Shown here: in pieces, positions 12,415 through 24,800 of the stretch
Position numbering within the stretch: the first letter of the stretch is position 1
Layout of the letters: every line of letters starts with the position of its first letter
DNA from: Neelides folsomi
Lineage: Eukaryota; Arthropoda; Collembola; Neelipleona; Neelidae
Length of the DNA: 64,000 nucleotides
Direction: 5' to 3'
NCBI GenBank assembly: GCA_034687125.1
Contig: JAQGBZ010000268.1
Span: forward strand, 1-64,000
The notes under the pieces: model-generated
Database searches by the model: none
The model's input: only the letters and a program-made list of their open reading frames with translations
Told to the model about the DNA's origin: nothing
Made by a program: the position numbers and the translations under genes

Positions 12415-15400
12415 TTTTAATTATATTTTCGGGTATTCTGTTAAACGACAATTGGTCAATAAACTTAAAATATTTATGTAAGCTAGTTAAAAATCTTAAA
12501 GGTCGTTGAAGGTTATAATATAACGTATAAATCTAACATATTAGACTAGAGAGCAACTTTAGTTAGCTATTGCTATTTCTAATCTTGAACGTTTTAATAT
12601 TAGAGCTTTCGCAATATTTATTATTCCCACAAGCCACAATTTAAAGCATTGGTTTAGTTAAGTAACTTAAGTACATTTGATTCATATATTATCTTGCTAA
12701 TTATAAATTATAACATTAGCCTTTAATCAACTTGAATAACTTTTTTTTTAAAAGAATGACGTATAAAATAAAATCTTATGTATTTGAAAAACTTTTTAAA
12801 CTCGTATAAGTAAATACATATGTATGTGTATATGGTATACATACCCTTATTGAAAATAAGACAATTCAAATTAGAAAAATACCTTATTAGCGACGTATGA
12901 TTCAACAAATAAAGGTTTATAAAAAACGACCTATTAATGAATTATGCATGAAATTAATTGATCCAATGATTGGGTAATGAAATATTAAAGGAGAGCAGTG
13001 GAGTTGTGGAGGAGTCCAGAAGGGCGGTTGGGCCGGATGGCAAATAACGACTGACTCAAATATCGCACGCAATGAACCTCACACTCACTGCACGACGTTT
13101 CTTTCCCATTCAATATTAGACAAAAGCCTTTTTTCGCTTACCTCAATTTTTTGCTGTTTATTATTAGATGAGCAGACGGGAGATAGAGATAAAATAGAGA
13201 TTATACACCTAGAGATAAGGAATCTCGGAGTTTAAGACAAGACTCGTCAGGATTTGCAGTTTACTTTTCACGAGATTCGCACATCCGCTTTAGCTCTCCA
13301 GATTCCCCACCCAAATGAAAATCCCTTGAGGTCGTTTTTGCCCTCTTGAGAAAATAATGGCAAAATGAAACGAAGACCGCCGGTAAAAGTTGATGATTAC
13401 TCTACAATTTATAGATATAGGTATTTACTTGCCATTAGAGAGATAAATGGTATAAAGGACTATCTAAGGTATTTTAAAACATTGGGATATTATCTTTGTC
13501 ACCCTTGTGTAATCACTTGGAAAAAAACATTCGAGGTTAAAAACGCTCAGTTCATAAGCCATTTAATATTGGAGGAGTTGAGGTAAATAGATGAAGTGCG
13601 AGTTATTGAATGTCAATGCCAAAGATTGACGACCACACAATTAGCAAGTCGATTCATTGGCGATACAAACCTTGCTGTCATACACAACTTTATAACAATT
13701 GCAAATTTTAAAATTCATTAATGGCACACGGCAATAATAATTATTACTTTATATCAGTAGCATTATAGATTAAAGTATGGGCTTAATATCTTGCATTGTA
13801 CAAAAAGATAATTGAGTACCTGACTTACGATAATATTGATCCTATTATGCAAATTATTTTTATAAGCTTCAATTATTTCCTACAGCTACCCGCTACCCTG
13901 ATCCATACCTCTCTTTTCGGTATATTAAATACCAGAGGTATTATTCTATTGCTTAATTCTTTTTAAATGAAAGAAATTCTTATTTGTACCATACATATTT
14001 TGATTGCCTTTTTGTTTTAAACAGGAATGTTATATATAGATAGCTTATCCCTTTATATCTAATTTGTTATTTTTATATCAAATGATATTTCATCATTTTA
14101 TATCTTTTAATATATTTATTATTTTTATTATTATTAAACTACATATAGTACATAACTTAAATATAAAATATAATTATGTAGGTATTTCGATATTTAAAAT
14201 AAATATTTTGATGAATTAACTGTCTGATAACAAAATAATTTATGAAAATTGGCATTTAATTTGATGATAATTCCTACCTATAATAAATCAATATTAATAA
14301 CAAATGTCTATCATGCATCATGTACCAACATACAGTAGATATTTTTTGCATATGCACTATCTATTGACTTTTATATTAAACTATGCATCTGATTGTGAGC
14401 TACAAGTTATTAAATTTTCGAAATGAAGTTAATTGATCTATTAACATTCAAGATTAGATATTACTGGTTAATAATCATTTTATAGTGTATAGTTAAAACA
14501 AATCTTAAATCAAGATTCAAAATGATTCTGCCAATACGACAGAAACGGTCAAATCAAGATAAATACAAATAATAAATTTTTCGAAGTTTGTTCAATAAAT
14601 AGATTAAACATCCTAAAACACATGGTAAGAATTTGAGTAGGACTAGCTATTTATAAATCTGCCTTGCATTGCCAATGTCAAATTCAATCAATAAACTGCG
14701 AGTCAATCCCAATATATAATAATACTTTTAATAATTGCATTTTCTAGCTTGTGTTATGCTTGTATACTCCGTACTAATTTACTTAAGTGTTCACAGGAAG
14801 ATCCGATTTCTTGTTTGAAAATGAATTAAAATGAGATAAATAAAACAATGATTTGATGTACAGTATTTTGTAAGTAAATAAATATAAACTTCATATTTTC
14901 ATACAAATTTACCTACTATCATATTAGCTCAATGATTTTTAATACCCGAACGGCGAGTGACAACTGATTAATAGACAGTGGTATACCAATATATATGGGT
15001 AGCTTACTCTACGTTTTCATATTTTTATTCTAAAGAATTAGTGCAATTCAATTCAATTCACATCTCGTTCCTTGTGATAATCTTTGTTCCCAATTTTGAA
15101 TTTGATAGACAATGATTTTACCGTTTTATTCAAATAATTGAATTTTAATTTTTCTAATGTCCAATATTAAGGTATATCAACATTAAAGATCAAAGGAATG
15201 AGCACATAATTGTTTGTGTTGTGTTCTTAAAGACAAATTAGAACTCCTTAGTACTCGTACATAAAGTCAAACAAAAACGGGGCGAAAGATGCAAGCTTCG
15301 ATAATCCGGTCGGATTTGAAGAGAAAGTGAGTTCTCTTCAGCCAGAATGCGCTCCAAACAAAATTGTCGACTCTCGACTTCTCCTTCCTTCTACTCCATG

Positions 15401-15622
15401 TACCCGTGAATTTTGTCGACAATTCTCAACTTGATTAAGTCTTGCCATTATTTTAAAAAACCGATTTAAAAATTAATTCTATTAAGATTAGTTGACCTCC
15501 AATAAAGCAATATATGTAAAATAAAATACATTCAAAAATATGAAATTTCAAATTTTAAAAATTAAATTATATATATTACATTGAAAGTTAGGCGACAAAA
15601 GTAGATGCTTAATACATATACC
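12415..15622. other. Intergenic, upstream of ABCB gene
   Basis: AT-rich spacer. The first ~1 kb left of 13.4 kb should contain the ABC transporter promoter and any 5' UTR exon. Around 13.0-13.3 kb the composition is briefly more GC-rich. A 73-codon open frame at 13365-13586 has no motif or splice partner and is taken as chance. Nothing else was recognised. Confidence 0.45.
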
Positions 15623-15636
15623 ACAAGTTTAATCGT

Positions 15637-15906
15637 AATTATCTCGAAAACCTCACCGCCGATTCTCTTCATATTTTTACCATAAATACTATTCATCAAG
15701 GACTATCGAATGATCATAGTCTCTACGAGCATCAACTCTTACTTTTTTAAAATAAATCCTTAAAGTTACTTGGAAAGGACTTGAAGATTTATTAAAAAAG
15801 TAAGAGTTGATGCTCGTTGGGACTATGACCAATCGATAGTCCTCGATGATTAGTATTTATGGTAAAAATATTAAGAGAATCGGCGGCGAGGTTTTCGAGA
15901 AAATGG
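15637..15906. repeat. Long near-perfect inverted repeat (foldback/MITE-like), ~123 bp arms
   Basis: The arms at 15637-15759 and 15784-15906 are reverse complements at roughly 90% identity, separated by a loop of about 25 bases. The shared core reads CTCGAAAACCTC at the outer end and CGAGCATCAACTCTTAC near the loop. Weaker pairing continues outward for ~15 bases. No open frame is involved. It looks like a non-autonomous foldback DNA element; a transcript would form a long hairpin. Confidence 0.75.
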
Positions 15907-16204
15907 CCAAGTTGTAAACTGTCGACAAATTTCCCAAACATCTACTCCACTTGCACTGATTGGAATTTTCCTCTTGTTATCACAAGCATTCGTTGGTCAC
16001 TCACATTCCCCAATTCCTACAATGTTACCTGTACTTTGATAAAAAAAGGTATCTTGAATTATTCTAGAATGTTATTATCTACTTAATATTATTATTGTAA
16101 TTCACATTCAAGGTAGGGCAATATCGAATTTTATGTATAATATTCTGATATTTATACTTGCAAGTGGAAATTAGCACACGGTTATTATATTATTAACCTG
16201 ACCA

Positions 16205-16368
16205 TCCGATCCGGTGTCGTATGTAAAAGTGTGTACCGTGTAAAATTGTGGATTCTTTTGTTCTAGGTTAGGTTACGATAGAGGGACAAACTAGTCAATG
16301 GTATCCTTTAACATTACGAGTCCGCACTTTTACACGCTCCACACTTTTACATACGACACCGGTTCGGA
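16205..16368. repeat. Inverted repeat, ~50 bp arms (MITE-like)
   Basis: The left arm 16205-16254 and right arm 16318-16368 are reverse complements with few mismatches. The outer core is CCGGTGTCGTATGTAAAAGTG. About 60 bases separate the arms and contain a single TTAGG-like pair of words. I could not define target-site duplications. Probably a small non-autonomous DNA transposon. Confidence 0.65.
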
Positions 16369-18033
16369 AAGAAAGTGTTATTAGGTAAAAACACAAATTT
16401 TTATTAAAATATTAATTACAAGCATTCAATGGGAGCTTTCACGAACGCTAAAAAGGTTTATGCAATTAAATTGTGAAAAGGGGTTGATTTCAAAAGACAA
16501 CTGAAGACAACTTTCAACAGAAGGAACATTTCTCTTTAAAAAACCCTCGTTCCAAGAAAGCGAGTGATAGTCTTTATAAAAACGTTTCCTTTTCGGAGGT
16601 CGTTTCTAATAGCCAGAATAAAAGAGAGATTTGATTCAAGGCTGAAAATAAAAATTTCCCTAGTCTTCACCACCGACGGCACGGTACTTGACCAAAATGT
16701 GAAGACTTTCGGCAGGTCCGAGCATGGATGATGGCCCTTAAGTTGGCTGGACATGAGTTTTATCATCTTATTGAGGAAGGGAGGTCAGTTGTCAGGAAAG
16801 AGCAGTTCAATTAAATAACAGTCCCTTCCGAGTATCCTTGAGTCACCCTCACTTAACCCAGAACCCTAATAAAAATCTCCATCGCCCTGGAAGGAATAAA
16901 AGTGTCTTGACTTCCTTCCAACGGTGCTTTTCCGCAATCGAATTGAGAGCGAACCGAGATGGATTTATAATGTTTTCCTCCTAAGAAATTGAGGGTGGGC
17001 GGCATAATGAGACCGGCTTTTATTTAAGGTGGCGTTCTCCATGTCCAGGGTGCATCTTAAGGGTGCAATGGTGAGTGTCAAATAAGGGGCAATGATTTAC
17101 CCTCACGACCTCTCACTTTCCAACACAGGTTTGGTCAATCGACACTGAAGGCTTCAGAAGCACTTGTGGTGGCAGCCACCATCCCTCCTCTGAGCCATCA
17201 ATTACGCCCTTACCCAGACCTCACCCAAGCTATCCGAACCCACCGACGAAGACAATTCCATCGACGCGGGCACCCCGCCTTACGGGCCAACCCTCACCCT
17301 CCTCCTCGCCCTCCCGGCCCTCACTATTATGGCCTTTAAACAATGAGATGCTACAAAAGAATGTCGATTGAGTCAAAAATGTAGGGGTTTTATTTTTCTC
17401 TCTTCAGCTATTACATTTTTTATTTAACGAAAAATTTTTTCGAATATTTTGAATAGGTATAATTAAATATACTAATTATCATATAGGTATAATTAAACAC
17501 TTCACTGAAACAACACCTTCATACCTAATTTAACTAAACATTTTAATTTAGAATTAATGAAAATATTTTAATTTTTCCCTTTCTCTTTTAATACTTATTA
17601 CTTATTGTAATATAGAAATTATTTAAAACATGATTTTATAAATCTTTAAAGTTTTGAAATACCTAAAATCTTAACTTATAATCTATTTATTCATTTCTTC
17701 TACGGCATATCCGAGATAAAAGGGAAGATAATAGATGAAATAGATGAAATGTGAGATGAATTTCCAATTGGAAGCAATAACAATGATTGTTTGAATCGAG
17801 AGGCAGTGATTTATATGAGATCTAATAACCAACTCCACCCAGTTCTGATCTCCTGATCACCTTGAAATCTGAAACTCATTGTTGTGAATTACAATTTTGA
17901 AATCCTGATGAAGACAAGGAAGTAATACCAATAATTAATAATACAAGACAAAGACTTGGTGGACAAAGGTGATTTGAATTAACTCACGCTTTTACAAATT
18001 GAAAAAAAAGATGAGTGCACAATTTTTAACAAG
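16369..18033. other. Intergenic spacer with GC-richer block
   Basis: No gene was recognised. The 16.8-17.34 kb part is GC-richer and contrasts sharply with the AT-rich flanks. Short open frames here lack motifs. It may hold regulatory DNA for the cuticle protein gene or for even-skipped, but that is only inferred from composition. Confidence 0.4.
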
Positions 18034-18041
18034 TATAAATA
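18034..18041 (+). promoter_or_regulatory. TATA box of the cuticle protein gene
   Basis: TATAAATA lies 90 bases upstream of the ATG at 18124. It is followed about 30 bases on by TCATTC-type sequence that fits an arthropod initiator. Cuticle protein genes commonly have strong TATA promoters, so this is a credible core promoter. Confidence 0.6.
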
Positions 18042-18123
18042 TAAACGATTTTTCACATGATCTCTTCATTCGATCTTGAAACATTTTTATCCCAAAGTTC
18101 AGATTTCAATCTATTACTTCATA

Positions 18124-18581
18124 ATGGCAAAGATTGTTTATATTTTGGTAAGTTTAAATAATTCTCAAAGGGGTTGATTTATATGTAAAATACTATACAA
18201 TATTTGTATATTTAATATTTATATTATTTTTCTAAACTAAATACATAATATTTTAGGTTGTTGCTCTTGTGGCTAGCATGGCAGTCATTTGCTATGGTCA
18301 AGCAAGGTACAAATTGAAAACCTTTCATTAAACCATTATATTTTTGGAATTTCCAAATATTGTTTTAATTCTTTTATTTACTGAAAATAATAAATACATA
18401 GATAATAAATGTTGACCAATTGGACAGGTATCCAGCAGGAGTGAATCCAGCAAGCTGTCCCAACTACCCATTTTGCAATACTGCAGGCATTGGGGCCCCG
18501 GCTGGATATGTCTTTGATTCTCGCCTCGGATATCCAGCAGGGATCAATCCAGCCGCCTGCCCTTATTACCCTTACTGCTAG
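18124..18581 (+). CDS. Secreted cuticular protein, CPCFC family, 75 aa
   Basis: Three exons (18124-18147, 18257-18306, 18428-18581; phases 0 and 2) give 75 residues. Residues 1-22 (MAKIVYILVVALVASMAVIC) form a signal peptide. The mature protein holds two repeats, YPAGVNPASCPNYPFC and YPAGINPAACPYYPYC. Each ends in a C-X5-C pair, the defining motif of the CPCFC cuticle proteins of insects and crustaceans. The family is a structural component of hard exoskeleton secreted by epidermis. The very short first coding exon interrupting the signal peptide is typical of arthropod cuticle genes. A TATA box lies upstream and AATAAA follows at 18804. The start is the only ATG giving a signal peptide. Confidence 0.9.
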
Positions 18582-18803
18582 CCACTTACACGGTTCGGCA
18601 AGCAAAATCAACAGCGTCACTCAAACCCACACAACACTCGGAAAGGCAAAGCAAATATCCATTAACGCTGAGGCTAATCATACGACCATATGATAAATAC
18701 ATGGCCAAATCAACTCTTTTATATCCTTTAAAAACTTTCTTACCTTTTATGGTTCTTTTTGTATAGTTCTTACAATTACACCCCAATTTCACAAAAGTTC
18801 TTT

Positions 18804-18809
18804 AATAAA
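18804..18809 (+). terminator. Polyadenylation signal of the cuticle protein gene
   Basis: AATAAA lies 223 bases after the stop codon, the first such hexamer on this strand after the gene. The distance suits a short 3' UTR. Confidence 0.6.
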
Positions 18810-21800
18810 ATCCAATGTGTGAAAATGTTTGATCAAATTCATTTAAGATAAAGAAGCATATAAAATGTGTAATAGGTGGAATGGGAAATTGGAATTGATT
18901 TTAGGACACTTAAAAAGAAAGTTTTACGAGTGAGGATGATAATAATTGATGATGATAAATGAGGAAAGGTTCAAATCGGTTTTTTACTCATTTCCTCCCC
19001 TTTCCTGCACAGATTGTCGTGCAGGCGTGGAGGGGCCATAAAGGTCCCCAAGGAATAAAAGAGTGTTAATTGAATCTTAATTGGTTATGATGGATGATTG
19101 GAATGGAATCGAGCCGAGTCTTTTAAAGCCCCTCTCATCACTTTATGATCCTCGTCCTGGCAGAATTCCCCTCCCAAATCCCTGCTGTAAATATTCCCAT
19201 TCTTCCTTTTAGGGCTCTTCGTCGTTCCACTTTTACAAGGGACTTTTAGAAGGGTTCCTTTTTCTTTATGGCCAGCCCTCGGTCCTTCTTTTACTCTCCA
19301 TATACTTTAGATGTATTTATGTAGACACCCAATTACCAAAAGTGTACTTGACATCTTCCTTATTCTCGCTCCAATCTTCTTTACATCTTGATTGAACTTC
19401 TCTCCCAATTATCTATTTTATCTCTCATAATTCCACTCTTAATAAATTATCTGTAAATTAGAGGGTTCAAAATGGCGTTAATCTTTCTAATCATTACGTT
19501 CCGAGAATTTCTTAATTAATTTTAAAAGGTAACTTTTCATTAATTCAACACTGACAATGATTAGAAAAGATGAATTGGGATGTTACAAAGAATTAATTCT
19601 GAAAACAAAATAAAAAAACGGATATGTAATTTGACGTTAAATGGATGTTTATTTATGTTGTAATGTGACACGAGTTTAGTAATATTAAAGAATAACTTTA
19701 CGTAAGATAATATATCTTTTAGTCCTCTCGTTGAAGAATAAGAAGAAAGGCATATAGGAGTACTAAAGGGGGAAGAGAGTCATCTTCGCTCTTAAGCAGA
19801 TTTATCTTTTGAGGCAATAAAAGTTTATTGCTCACGGACGTGCCTCACACTCCGCCTTGGTCCACATTCTAATAATTCAAATCCAAAGTGAGACTTTACC
19901 CTTCGCTCAAGCTCAATAAACTCGGAAATAAATACACATGATGGAAATGGAGCAGCGGTTGTAAACCCGCCTTTGTGAACACACAATGAAATACAATCAA
20001 TTTAATTATTAACCTTCCATTCACCATTTAATTATTCAAGCAATTAGCAGCCAGGGTTTAAACACGTTCTCTGCCTCTGCTAAATGCCGTTTAACTCTCG
20101 GCTGCAGAGGTTAAAAATGGTGTGAAGCGGGCGAGTTGTCATATAGGTATAAGATGTAAAGGCGGAAGGCTGGGAGAAGGGAAATAAAAAAAGAGGGAGG
20201 AAAAGTCTCTTTAGGAATTCGGCCGTAAAGAGGGAAGGGATTCAATTAGACGGAGATCAGTCTAATAATGGCAGAGCCGTCTCTCTTGGCTTCGCGTAAT
20301 GGAGGATCGGGGAGGCGGCGGAGTAGTGAGGATGAATGAATAATAGAAGATCATGAAGCTCGCTGATGAAATTCAAGTGTCCTCGGAGACCCTCCTAGCT
20401 CCAAGTGGAAAATCCGCATGAAGCGGAGAAAAATTGAAGAACTGGCTCCAAATCTCCGACCAGGGAATTGTCTCAATTTTATATTTTTCAATTTTCCTTC
20501 CCTTCGCCCTCACATTTTTCTCGCTCCTTTATTTTCTGGCCGGAGACGAAGGCGAGGGCGAACGTTCCTTTACGAGCCTTATGAAATGACGTTCATGGAG
20601 CTCTCCATTTTTTTATGGACACGAGCTCTTTTCCTATCCTTATCTACTCGCCCTCACCGCACTTTCTCCGCCTTGCCCGCCGTTCCCTTCCCTCTTACAA
20701 ATTTAATCCGCCTTCTTCATAAATGTCACTTCCCTTTCATAATCTCCCTCTCTTCCGGCCGGATTTGATTAAACATCATTTCAATTTAATCATTTCCCTA
20801 CTTATTATTCCTTTTTCATTCTAAGCGAACTCATTCCTCACTCCTTCACTTCAACTTTAAACTATCTTTTATTTACTCTTATTTTTCATCATATTTTTTA
20901 TGCCTAAACAATTGAATTTTTATTTGACAAGACAAATAAAATACACTTTTGAAAGATGTGATAATGTTGTTTGACTTGTTTAATATTTAATAATCAAATA
21001 ATAATTAAGTTATCTGTATTTTTCAACGCTTTGGCCGTTGAATCTCTCACTATGAACATTACTTATAATCCAATATGTGTAGAATTTCGATGTAGAATTT
21101 TATATTGGTTGCATATATGTAGTACCTAGTATAAGTATGGTAGAAAAGTGCGAGTGGATATAACCTGACATAAAATGGGAATATCTGGGCGTTATAGGCT
21201 ATTTAATAGTATTTTTATAGTATATAGATTATTATTAAAGTGTTTTCGAGAAAGTTGTTAATTAAATAGAGGTTATAAAGAGGGGAGCGGCTCGGTTCCA
21301 ACTAAGACGTTCCTCGTTGTTGTTGGTGGTAATTGGGAGGGAGGAATTGGTCGACCCAGCGTGCCGAAACCCCGAAAGGACGAAGAGACAAAGGAGCCGC
21401 AGAATTAATACCATGACGGACCATGGGACTCCCTTTTACGATTATTGACCAGTTCTGCCCAACGAGACTTTACCGTAAATAAGAGTCCATCTTATAGAGC
21501 CTAATAACTAATAAGATGGAAAGAATGTGTCATAAAATCCAGGTTATTATGCTTTTATAGCCCTCATCTTCTTATTTGTCTCCTCGCCATCTCAACTCCT
21601 TCACCAACTTGTGCCGAGCAATTATTCCCACTTTATGCTCACAATAATATACTTTTTCACTCTAATGAAGGTTCTTCCCCATTTTAAATCCAATTAAGTG
21701 GAAAAGCCCAAATCTCAGCAAATCAGCCATAAAATATTAAAAGAAGGAAAATTGGAAAATTCTCTCGCTCATATCTTTTCCAATGTAAACTAATGTGTTC

Positions 21801-24800
21801 ACACTGACAAAAAAATAGTTCGCACATTCTTAATCTTTTTTGTTCTATATTTGAAATTTTTAATTTCTAAATTTTTCTTTAAACCTAAACTAACAAACTA
21901 AAGGGCAAGATTTCAAAAAACCTCCCTCTGACCACGACCGGCTGACCCCATTCATTAAACGATGTTGTTCGTTAGAAAAATCCCTTGGCCTTCCAATAAT
22001 ATGAAACCCTCATCCACTTAAAAATCCACTGATATTGAGCTCATAAAGCATAAGGGCCTTTTTTCTCCTTATCCCTTCCTCTCCCAATAGAATAGACAAT
22101 CGAGGCAAAGGACCGCAGATTAAATTGCGTCACCATTCCGGGCATCTTGAAGCCTTCCCAATAAATGTTATTCACTTTATTACAGCTTAGTTAGTTGGAA
22201 TTGAAGTCACAAACTTCAACACTTTCCGAAAAAGGTCGCCAATCGGTCTTCTCCATTCACCCTAATTGAGAAAGGGGAGAATTACATAAATGGTTTCCAA
22301 CACGCTGTATTCTCCCAAAAAGGGCTATTGTATTATGGAACAACTGAGCAACCCCAAGGATTGTATAATCTCCTCATGAAACGAAAGCTATAGAGAATTA
22401 ATTGGTTTTTACACTACAAAATGAAATCGGGTTCAAGTGTTTAATTAGCATTAGAAAGCCGTTGAAGCAGAGGGAAAAGTTGTTGACTTTAAATGAGGGA
22501 GAAGAATGAGAATCCCTTGAGGGAAACTCTGAACAAAAGTCCTTCTCTTAGGCGCGAATATTTGTGGTCCTCTGAAGTTTGGACGAGGGCGAGGGTGGGA
22601 CGAGCGAGGGCCGACGACCAAAGGGACCAGCCAGTGATTAATGATGGGTTTAACCGTGAAATGTAAAGGAACTAATAGACTAGCTGGATAGCACCCTACA
22701 CATCCATTCCTCATTCAGTAGATTCAAACAAGCTTACAGGGATTTAGAGCCAGGCGAACACATGTTCAACCGATTTATTCACACCTCTCATCTTCTGACA
22801 TTTGGGCTATTAGCGAGATTCATCGCCCATTCCCTATTCCCGCCCTCTCGTAATACAGGAAGTTTAACTTCAATTGTCAATTGTCCACTTGTAATAAAAT
22901 AATAAGTGATGAATTCATACAATTCATATACAATTATTAAGTAAATAGAGTAGATTACAATTCACACAGTCAAAGCAAGGGTTTATTATTTGTTGATGGA
23001 TTCATACACTCTCGCGGGTCCATTTATTTATGTATTTAATAAATAGACTAAATATCCTTCTCACTTTAATGAACCCGACAAGGGCCATAAGAAGTGCGAG
23101 TTGTTTGAGCTAAACACTTAACATTTAAGCTCGTACATTGATACAATAACAGTTTAACTTCATTTGAGTGAATGCCGCTGGGAGTGTAAAAAAGGACAGG
23201 GTCAGTCCCTGTCTACTCCTGTCTGGCTCCAAAGAATGTAAATCTATGGAATGATAACACATTGAGAAATACGGCGGCCCGACACTTTCCCCACACGTAC
23301 CCCAAACGCATCTCCCACACATGTGAATTGTAGTTTGGTAGGCCAAGTGTAGTGGGAATGTATAGGAGCCTGAATGGGCGGCGGAACTTCCGTCTTTTTA
23401 TTCCGGAACCTCGGAGCCGAGTGATTTCCGCTCTCTGAGTGCGGAGGCTCCCAATTCATTCATGAATATCCTCCTTGGGCGTAATGGGCCCATAATTCTC
23501 CGCTGAGTGAATCCATTACCGAATGGGAAGTGGAGGAGGCGGGACGATGACAAGAAACAGGAGGCTCACCAGACACCTCGCCCGCCGGCTGCGAATCCCC
23601 AACACCCTCACCAACCTCACATGGGAAGAGGCATGGGAAATGCATGGGGTACATGTGCGGAGATTGAAGATGAGCAATTCGCCACTGGTATCCATTAAGA
23701 ACCTCACCTCCTTATTTATCACCTCGCTAAGAGCTATTCGCAAAAAAGATCTCGTTCTCTTAAATCAACCTTTTAAATCCTAATTTACTTTTTACATCGC
23801 TGCATTACTCAAAAAGCTCTCAACACTTCATTTCTCCATTGAGATCATCGTCTTCTCATCGCACTCTCCATATTTTATTAGCAATGAGAAGTTTGCTCAG
23901 ATGGTTGAATCTCTTGAGAAGTCTTTACTGTTTTTATATACTATATTACATGTTGATGTGTTTTAATCTAGTTAAGGACTATATTGTATTTATGAGGCAC
24001 ATCGTGAACTTACTCTGTATGCTTAGCATCATAAAACAATGTGAAAATTTTAATAATACTTATGGTTTTTATTAAATTCTGAATCAATTTATATTAACTA
24101 CATAAATACACATACCTACATTAACTTTCTTTAGTATAACTCAATTAATCTGATTATTATGATTGTGAATTATTTGAAAACTTTTAAAAATATTCATATA
24201 ATAATGTACATAAATGGAGCATGTATTGGAAGGAACTTTTCTTGAATTTTTTTTAAAAAAGCAATTTAATAAACGTTAATTACTATTCATGCATTGCATT
24301 GTTTATTTCAAAGGAATTGTTAAATCTTAATGGTCAAAATGCGACTTGCTTTTATTTCTGTTCATAATTTCCGGAGCATTTACTTTATCATTGCTCAAAT
24401 TGGCAAAGACATGACAAAGGAAGAGAAAGCGATGCTTTTATCATCTGTTTCATCTGGAAAAACCACAAACTTGCAATTATGGTATTTGGCAATCCCAGAG
24501 AACGATAAATTTAAGATGATTTCCCCAAACCTGTTTATGCTTCGTATGCATTCAAAATGGATCAAGTAATATAACTAGCAATATCATGCTTATTCCTTAT
24601 TCAAATCTCCTATAGAATCAACGTTCCATGAATCTCAGTGCTTGCAAGCCGTTCCTATATTTTGAAATTTCAAATGTGAATCAATGACAGATCATTTTCC
24701 ACATTGTTGATCATACATTTATTTTTCTCCAAAATTCCATGTTTCCCAAATTGGCTCTCTGGCACTTCATTGAAAGAGGAGAGAGAAAGGACGGGAGGGA

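Noticed and set aside
13365-13586. 73-codon open frame upstream of the ABC transporter
   Set aside because: No domain, not joined to any exon, and lies in the promoter side of another gene.
15637-15906. microRNA precursor
   Set aside because: The hairpin is much longer (~270 bases) and too perfectly paired for a typical animal pre-miRNA; foldback element is simpler.
16264-16274. Telomeric TTAGG repeat
   Set aside because: Only two adjacent imperfect units; similar words occur by chance at 38.03 and 51.64 kb.
20418-20768. 116-codon open frame
   Set aside because: GC-rich, Arg-rich composition with no motif, no splice partner and competing frames; chance open frame.
24330-24569. 79-codon open frame
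   Set aside because: No recognised motif, no codon bias evidence and no splice sites linking it to another exon.
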